Made by a program: the position numbers and the translations under genes. Positions 58,767-64,000 of a stretch of DNA of 64,000 bases are shown one piece after another; position 1 is the stretch's first letter, and every line of letters begins with the position of its first letter. Below the pieces are notes generated by a model. The model was not told the DNA's origin. It saw nothing but the letters and a program-made list of their open reading frames with translations, and did no database searches. Source of the DNA: SIG299 sp964632165 (GTDB lineage: Bacteria; Bacillota; Clostridia; Lachnospirales; Lachnospiraceae); NCBI GenBank assembly GCA_964632165.1, contig CAZWCZ010000003.1:22652-86651 (forward strand), read 5' to 3'.

Positions 58767-61270
58767 TGGAGAATAAAGTGGATAGTATCAGAAAAAGACC
58801 GGAGATTTTGGCTCCGGCGGGCTCAATTGAAAGTTTAAAAGGCGCTGTTGCGGCCGGAGCAGATGCCATATACATCGGGGGAAGTAAATTTGGGGCAAGG
58901 GCATATGCAGAAAATCCGGAACAGGACAGTTTACTTTCTGCCATTGATTATGTGCATGAAAAAGATCGGAGGATCTATCTGACGGTAAATACTTTAGTGA
59001 AAGAGAAGGAATTGGCCGGAGAACTTTATTCCTTTATCGAAAACTATTACAAAGCAGGGATTGATGCGGTAATCGTGCAGGATGTAGGAGTCCTGCATTT
59101 TCTCGCAGAACATTTCCCTGAACTTCCGGTACATGCCAGTACTCAGATGACACTTGTCTCGGCAGAAGGAACTGTATGGTTTGAAAATTATCCGGTAACG
59201 CGTCTTGTGCCGGCAAGAGAACTTTCCCTGCAGGAAATAAAAACGATACGGAGTAAAACGGATCTGGAGATCGAATGTTTTGTACATGGGGCGCTTTGCT
59301 ACTGTTATTCCGGACAATGTCTGTTCAGCAGCATGATCGGCGGAAGAAGCGGAAACCGTGGACGTTGTGCGCAGCCTTGCCGTATGCCGTATACTGTGTC
59401 AGAAGACGGGAAAAAGGTGAAAGAAGGCTGCCATATTCTGAGTCCGAAAGATATATGTACATTAGACATGATACCGGAACTTGTGGATGCCGGAATAGAT
59501 TCTTATAAGATAGAAGGAAGAATGAAGCGACCGGAATATACGGCAGGGGTTGCTGCCGCTTATCGCCGTATGACCGATCTTTATTTTTCTTATGGAGAAA
59601 AAGAGTTTTATCATTATCTGGAAAAACATCCGGATATTTTAAAGGAAGAGATGATCCGCACAGCAGATCTTTATAACCGAGGAGGATTTACAAAAGGTTA
59701 CTATGTGCAGTATCACGGAGCATCCATGATGACTATGGATCGGCCGAATCACTCCGGGGTCAAAGTCGGAGAAGTAGATAAGATACAGGGAATCCGTGCG
59801 AGGATACGTCTGACGCAGACTCTGCATCCGCAGGATGTAGCAGAGATCCGGAGCAAATCCGGAGAAACGTATGAGTTTACGATAGGAAAGGCAGGACTGG
59901 AAGCAGGAAACGGATGCTATGAAACAAACGTCAAGAAAGGGTTTCGACTGGAAAAAGGACAGGAAGTATACCGCACAAAGAATGAGAGCCTGCTTATGGA
60001 ACTGGCAGAGCGTTATGTAAATGCAAAGGTGCAGATGCCGGTACGTGCACAGGTGTCCTTTAAAGAAGGAGAGCCGGTCACAATGAAAGTCTCTCTTGTG
60101 GCACATCAAAAAAGCAGCCTGCATCCGGGAAAGGACAGGGAAAATGTCCGGTTGGCTGAAGTTACAGTGACCGGGGATAAAGTCCAGACGGCGAAAAACC
60201 AGCCGATCGCAGAAGAAAAGATACGGGAACAGCTGCAAAAGACCGGAGAAAGTGAATTTTTCTTTGAAAAATTAGACATAATCCAAAACGGAGCCGGATT
60301 TTTGCCGATGGGGAAGTTGAAGGAACTTCGAAGAACGGCATTTGAACAGTTAAGAGAAGAAATCCTTTCCGGATATCGCCGGGGAGGAAAAGAAAACCTG
60401 AAAGATCTGACCGAGAAAAAAAACGATACGGATATCTGTCGGAAGTCTGATGAGATGAAAGTACCGGAAGTTATTGCACTTGTTTCTTCCAAAGAACAGT
60501 GGGAGGCAGTTTTATCTGAAAAAAATGTTACTACGGTTTATGTCGATCTGCAAAATTCGGATATTGAAGAACAGGTAACAAAGGCAGAAGAGGCAAAGAA
60601 GATTGGAAAACGGGCATTTCTTGTGCTTCCGCATATTTTCAGGGAAAAGGAAAGGATTCGCTACAAAAAAGAAGTGAAATTGTTGCAGACCGGAAATTTT
60701 GACGGTTTTTTGGCAAAGTCTTTGGAAGAACTGACATTTCTTAAAGAAAATATTTCGGATAAAAAATATGAAGTGAGGTTGAATTATAATCTGTATGCAT
60801 TTCAGTCGGAAGCAAAAAAATTTTTCCGGGATGCGGGAATTTGGAGATTTACGGCACCGGTAGAGTTAAATGAGGAAGAATGGAAGGAATACGATGTATC
60901 GGGATGCGATCTGCTGGTGTACGGAAGAATCCCTCTGATGGTTTCTGCACAGTGTGTAAGGGATAACATTCTGAAATGCAGCAAGGGAGAAAAGACGGAG
61001 GGACTTACACTGTCTGATCGTACGGGTGCGGCATTTCCGGTACGTCAGATCTGCACATCCTGCTATAATGTTATTTATAACAGTGCCTGCTTCTCTTTGC
61101 TCGGAACCGGGGCTTTGGAACGTTTTCAGCCTGCAGGGTACCGTATGGATTTTACTCTGGAGAGCAGAGAAGAGACAGAAAAAGTGCTAAAGGCATTTAC
61201 AGAAGGAAAAGCCATAGAAGGAGTAAGCGGACCGTTTACGAAAGGACATTTCAGAAGAGGGGTTGAGTGA
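58766..61270 (+). CDS. U32-family peptidase with DUF3656 domain
   Basis: An 834-residue U32 protein. The N-terminal TIM-barrel-like region starts RPEILAPAGSIESLKGAVAAGADAIYIGG, and the U32 signature HGALCYCYSGQCLFSS is followed by a cysteine cluster (GRCAQPCRMPY). Related proteins RlhA/TrhP use such cysteines to hydroxylate RNA, so an RNA-modifying role is as likely as proteolysis. The middle part corresponds to DUF3656. A second Cys cluster (CTSCYNVIYNSAC) lies near 755. It overlaps zapA by one base and is followed by the SEDS-PBP gene after 1 nt. Confidence 0.9.
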   Translation: MENKVDSIRKRPEILAPAGSIESLKGAVAAGADAIYIGGSKFGARAYAENPEQDSLLSAIDYVHEKDRRIYLTVNTLVKEKELAGELYSFIENYYKAGIDAVIVQDVGVLHFLAEHFPELPVHASTQMTLVSAEGTVWFENYPVTRLVPARELSLQEIKTIRSKTDLEIECFVHGALCYCYSGQCLFSSMIGGRSGNRGRCAQPCRMPYTVSEDGKKVKEGCHILSPKDICTLDMIPELVDAGIDSYKIEGRMKRPEYTAGVAAAYRRMTDLYFSYGEKEFYHYLEKHPDILKEEMIRTADLYNRGGFTKGYYVQYHGASMMTMDRPNHSGVKVGEVDKIQGIRARIRLTQTLHPQDVAEIRSKSGETYEFTIGKAGLEAGNGCYETNVKKGFRLEKGQEVYRTKNESLLMELAERYVNAKVQMPVRAQVSFKEGEPVTMKVSLVAHQKSSLHPGKDRENVRLAEVTVTGDKVQTAKNQPIAEEKIREQLQKTGESEFFFEKLDIIQNGAGFLPMGKLKELRRTAFEQLREEILSGYRRGGKENLKDLTEKKNDTDICRKSDEMKVPEVIALVSSKEQWEAVLSEKNVTTVYVDLQNSDIEEQVTKAEEAKKIGKRAFLVLPHIFREKERIRYKKEVKLLQTGNFDGFLAKSLEELTFLKENISDKKYEVRLNYNLYAFQSEAKKFFRDAGIWRFTAPVELNEEEWKEYDVSGCDLLVYGRIPLMVSAQCVRDNILKCSKGEKTEGLTLSDRTGAAFPVRQICTSCYNVIYNSACFSLLGTGALERFQPAGYRMDFTLESREETEKVLKAFTEGKAIEGVSGPFTKGHFRRGVE

Positions 61271-61271
61271 T

Positions 61272-64000
61272 ATGACAGCCTGGATGACAGAACTCTCAAA
61301 TTATATTTTATTGTTTTTGCTGCTCCTTTATGTGATAGCAGCTTACGGTATGATAGGGACCCGCCGCATGGAGGCGGGTCTTAATTCTATGATGTCCGTC
61401 TGCAGATATCTGCTGCATGGGTATGGATTTCTGACATTGTTTTTAAAGACGGAAGAGTATCATCTGATATTGTTTTATCTGCTCCAACTTGTTTTCTTTT
61501 TGACGGCAGATCGGTTGGAAAAGAGATTTTTTCCGGAGAAGATCCATGCATTGTATCAGAACATGATGATACTTCTTAGTATAGGTTTTATAATGCTGAC
61601 CCGGCTTTCGCAAGAGCACGCGGCAAGGCAGTTTGTTTTTGCCGTTCTTGCGTTTTCCGTCAGTCTTTTGATTCCGTTTCTCCTTCGCTGGATCCGCAGC
61701 CTACAGGCGTTCGGCTGGCTGTATGCGGGCTGCGGAATTGCTCTTTTGTTTCTTGTATTATGGAATGGGAGCAGTATTTTTGGAGCCAAAAACTGGCTGA
61801 CTGTAAAAAATATTACATTTCAGCCATCGGAATTTGTAAAATTGTTGTTCCTTCTTTCTTTGTCGGCACTTTTGACAAGAAAAACAGAGAAAAAGTATGA
61901 AAATCTGCTATTGGTCAGCGTCGTTGCAGCTCTCCATGTGGGAATACTGGCATTATCGAATGATTTCGGAGGTGCACTGATATTTTTTTCTGTTTATCTG
62001 ATGGTCATGATTGTTGTCGGAAAAGATGTTCTGTTCCCGATTGCTGCGGGGCTTGCCGGTACAGCAGCGGCAATGTTGTCTTATCGTTATTCTTATCACA
62101 TTCAAGAGCGTGTTATGGCATGGAAAGATCCGTTTTCTCATATTGAGGATGAAGGATATCAGGCAGCACAGGCATTGTTTGCGATAGGAAACGGAGACTG
62201 GTTTGGAACAGGCCTTTATAACGGAATGCCAAAGACCATACCGGTTGTGAAAAGTGATTTCATTTTTGCGGCACTTTCAGAAGAATTGGGCGTTCTATTT
62301 TCGGCACTTCTTATCCTGCTGTTCGTCAACAGCATTTTGTGGATGCTGCTTCTTGCCTTAAATAAGAAGGAACCGTTCTATTTTGCGTTTTCTACCGGAG
62401 CAGCGGCTTTATTTGCCGTTCAGCTCTTTTTGAATGTTGGCGGAGTGATCAAGATGATTCCGTCTACCGGTGTTACCTTGCCATTGATCAGCTATGGAGG
62501 AAGTTCTCTGATCAGCACGGTCCTTTTGCTTCAGGGGATTCAGGGAATGTACGGGATGAAGCGGAAAAAAGGAGCGACAACGAAAGAAAAAGGTGAGAAA
62601 GAGAAGATAAGGCAGAAACACCGGATGATCGTTGTCTGTTCCGTTTTTCTTCTTCTCCTTTGTGTGATGACAGCATATTTTGTGACAGTGACAAGAACAG
62701 AAGCTAAAGCTTCGCTTGCGAATGAATACAATCAAAGAAATCGGAACAAAGAAGAAAACAGCCTGAAAGGAGCCATAATTTCGGCAGACGGGAAAATCCT
62801 GGCACAAAGTGTTCTTGGAGAGAACGGAGAAATATTCCGTGTATATCCGTATGGTCCGGCAACGGTATCTGTGACAGGAAGAAACGATATGGGAAAAACA
62901 GGATTGGAGAAAGAACAGAATTCGGTATTGTATCAGTCAGAGGAATCATTTTCTGAGAGAGTACAAAGAATTAGCAACAGACAATATGCGGTTGGAAACA
63001 GCATTGTGACTACGGTAGACATGGAATTGCAGAAGCTGGCATATGAAGTGTTGGACGGATATTCCGGAGCAGTTGCAGCAGTAGAGGTAAAAACAGGAAG
63101 GATACTAGCACTTGCTTCCACACCGTCTTATGATCCCAATACGGTTGCAGCCGAATGGGAAGAGCTGACGGAACGGGAAGATGCACCGCTGTTTCAACGT
63201 GTTTTAAATGGACAATATCCGCCGGGATCCATTTTTAAAATCGTGACCGTGCTTGCTTATTTGGAAGAACATTCTGCAGAAGAATTTTCCTGTGTCTGCA
63301 GCGGCAGCTGCCGAATCAGGAATACTACGGTAAATTGCTATCATCAGACGGCACATGGAGAACAGACGTTAAAGGAAGCATTTGCAAATTCCTGCAATGT
63401 TGCATTTGCCATAATGGGAAATGAGATCAGTGATGAAGTATATCAGCGTACGGCAGAACAACTTGGCTTTGGAACGGTTTGGAAACAGGAACTCAGTTAT
63501 GTCAATGGAAAATTTGCGCTTACAGAAGAAACCTCAGATGCAGTTCGGGTACAAACGGCATTTGGACAGGGAGAAACGTTGATGACACCGTACCAGGCAT
63601 TGATGATAACTGCATCCATTGCAAACGGAGGCATCTTGAAACTTCCGTATCTTACCGAACAGGTTATTTCTGCCAAAGGAGATTTGAAAGAGGTGTTTTC
63701 TTCTCCGGATGAGAAGATACTGATGAGCCGTGAAGCGGCAGAACTTTTGACGGAATATATGGTAGCGGCATCAGAAAAAAAGATGACGGAATTGTACGAA
63801 GCAGGGATCGTTGTTGCAGGAAAAACCGGGTCGGCAGAATATCAGAAAGATATGCCGGCACATTCCTGGTATGTCTGCTTTGCACCTGCAGAGGATCCGG
63901 AAATTGCGATTTGCGTGCTGATGGAGAGTTGCGGTACCGGAAGTACACATGCGCTGCCGGCAGCAAAAAAGCTGCTGAAACAATATTTTGGAATAGATGC
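61272..64000 (+). CDS. SEDS glycosyltransferase fused to penicillin-binding transpeptidase (3' end missing)
   Basis: One uninterrupted frame of 909 codons from ATG 61272 to the window edge, with no stop. Residues 1-430 are an FtsW/RodA/SpoVE membrane domain with about ten helices; VVKSDFIFAALSEELG holds the essential SEDS aspartate (Asp329), and STGVTLPLISYGGSS is the family signature. A basic linker and one further membrane helix (about 455-475) lead to a transpeptidase domain with all three motifs: SIFK (nucleophile Ser653), SCN (Ser707-Asn709) and KTG (851-853). Such a fusion would carry out both glycan polymerisation and cross-linking, which are normally done by two partner proteins. It follows zapA and U32 with 1-nt spacing, suggesting a division or sporulation role. 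Confidence 0.92.
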   Translation, partial: MTAWMTELSNYILLFLLLLYVIAAYGMIGTRRMEAGLNSMMSVCRYLLHGYGFLTLFLKTEEYHLILFYLLQLVFFLTADRLEKRFFPEKIHALYQNMMILLSIGFIMLTRLSQEHAARQFVFAVLAFSVSLLIPFLLRWIRSLQAFGWLYAGCGIALLFLVLWNGSSIFGAKNWLTVKNITFQPSEFVKLLFLLSLSALLTRKTEKKYENLLLVSVVAALHVGILALSNDFGGALIFFSVYLMVMIVVGKDVLFPIAAGLAGTAAAMLSYRYSYHIQERVMAWKDPFSHIEDEGYQAAQALFAIGNGDWFGTGLYNGMPKTIPVVKSDFIFAALSEELGVLFSALLILLFVNSILWMLLLALNKKEPFYFAFSTGAAALFAVQLFLNVGGVIKMIPSTGVTLPLISYGGSSLISTVLLLQGIQGMYGMKRKKGATTKEKGEKEKIRQKHRMIVVCSVFLLLLCVMTAYFVTVTRTEAKASLANEYNQRNRNKEENSLKGAIISADGKILAQSVLGENGEIFRVYPYGPATVSVTGRNDMGKTGLEKEQNSVLYQSEESFSERVQRISNRQYAVGNSIVTTVDMELQKLAYEVLDGYSGAVAAVEVKTGRILALASTPSYDPNTVAAEWEELTEREDAPLFQRVLNGQYPPGSIFKIVTVLAYLEEHSAEEFSCVCSGSCRIRNTTVNCYHQTAHGEQTLKEAFANSCNVAFAIMGNEISDEVYQRTAEQLGFGTVWKQELSYVNGKFALTEETSDAVRVQTAFGQGETLMTPYQALMITASIANGGILKLPYLTEQVISAKGDLKEVFSSPDEKILMSREAAELLTEYMVAASEKKMTELYEAGIVVAGKTGSAEYQKDMPAHSWYVCFAPAEDPEIAICVLMESCGTGSTHALPAAKKLLKQYFGID

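Noticed and set aside
62570..62700. Possible gene boundary between separate FtsW-like and PBP genes
   Set aside because: The frame is open through this stretch with no stop, no ribosome binding site and no internal start of normal context; codon phase agrees at 62556, 62703 and 63228, so a true fusion is the simpler reading.

Overview
The window looks like chromosome from a Gram-positive, spore-forming anaerobe of the Clostridia, most likely a gut Lachnospiraceae. Evidence: a small acid-soluble spore protein and a GerW/YtfJ sporulation protein, pta-ackA acetate fermentation genes, cysteine-containing (zinc-type) ribosomal proteins L28 and L32, strong GGAGG-type ribosome binding sites, and surface enzymes anchored as lipoproteins through Pro/Thr-rich linkers. 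No tRNA, rRNA, insertion sequence, phage gene or CRISPR array was seen.

Layout. 1-3.3 kb: the end of a GntR/FCD regulator, then a convergent surface arabinofuranosidase (GH51). 3.4-9.5 kb: a CPBP-family membrane protein, CorA, a rhomboid-like protein with a zinc ribbon, two unknown proteins, DUF2953 and GerW. 9.5-14.3 kb: rpmB, a tiny unlisted membrane protein on the minus strand, Asp23, a DAK2/FakA-type kinase and recG. 14.4-21.7 kb: a surface-glycan operon ordered GT2, polytopic GT-C-like protein, UDP-galactopyranose mutase, GT2, DUF2298-type protein.

21.7-43.2 kb is a large arabinan-type polysaccharide utilisation region. A divergent ArsR-type regulator faces a compact ten-gene operon (23.0-39.8 kb): intracellular GH51; a 986-residue solute-binding protein carrying two N-terminal beta-sandwich modules; a permease pair; an NHL-TPR-YIP1 membrane protein; a DUF5696-like protein with hydrolase-like layout; a second permease pair; a second, lipoprotein solute-binding protein; and a LamG lipoprotein ending in three copies of an unrecognised repeat of about 160 residues. 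No ATPase gene is present, so a shared CUT1 ATPase elsewhere is inferred. A GH43 endo-arabinanase lipoprotein follows with its own promoter. The inferred logic is surface cleavage by lipoprotein GH43/GH51 enzymes, capture by two binding proteins, import by two transporters, and cytoplasmic release of arabinose. The NHL-YIP1 and DUF5696 proteins have no assigned role and are the best candidates for an undescribed part of the system.

43.2-64 kb is mostly housekeeping: a spore protein, rsmD-coaD, an unknown coiled-coil protein, an M6-like metalloprotease lipoprotein, tmcAL, pta-ackA, DUF177-rpmF, an AraC regulator with a second beta-propeller hydrolase-like lipoprotein, a YprB-like exonuclease, ruvAB, zapA and a U32 peptidase. 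The window ends inside one long open frame that fuses an FtsW/RodA/SpoVE (SEDS) glycosyltransferase to a penicillin-binding transpeptidase.
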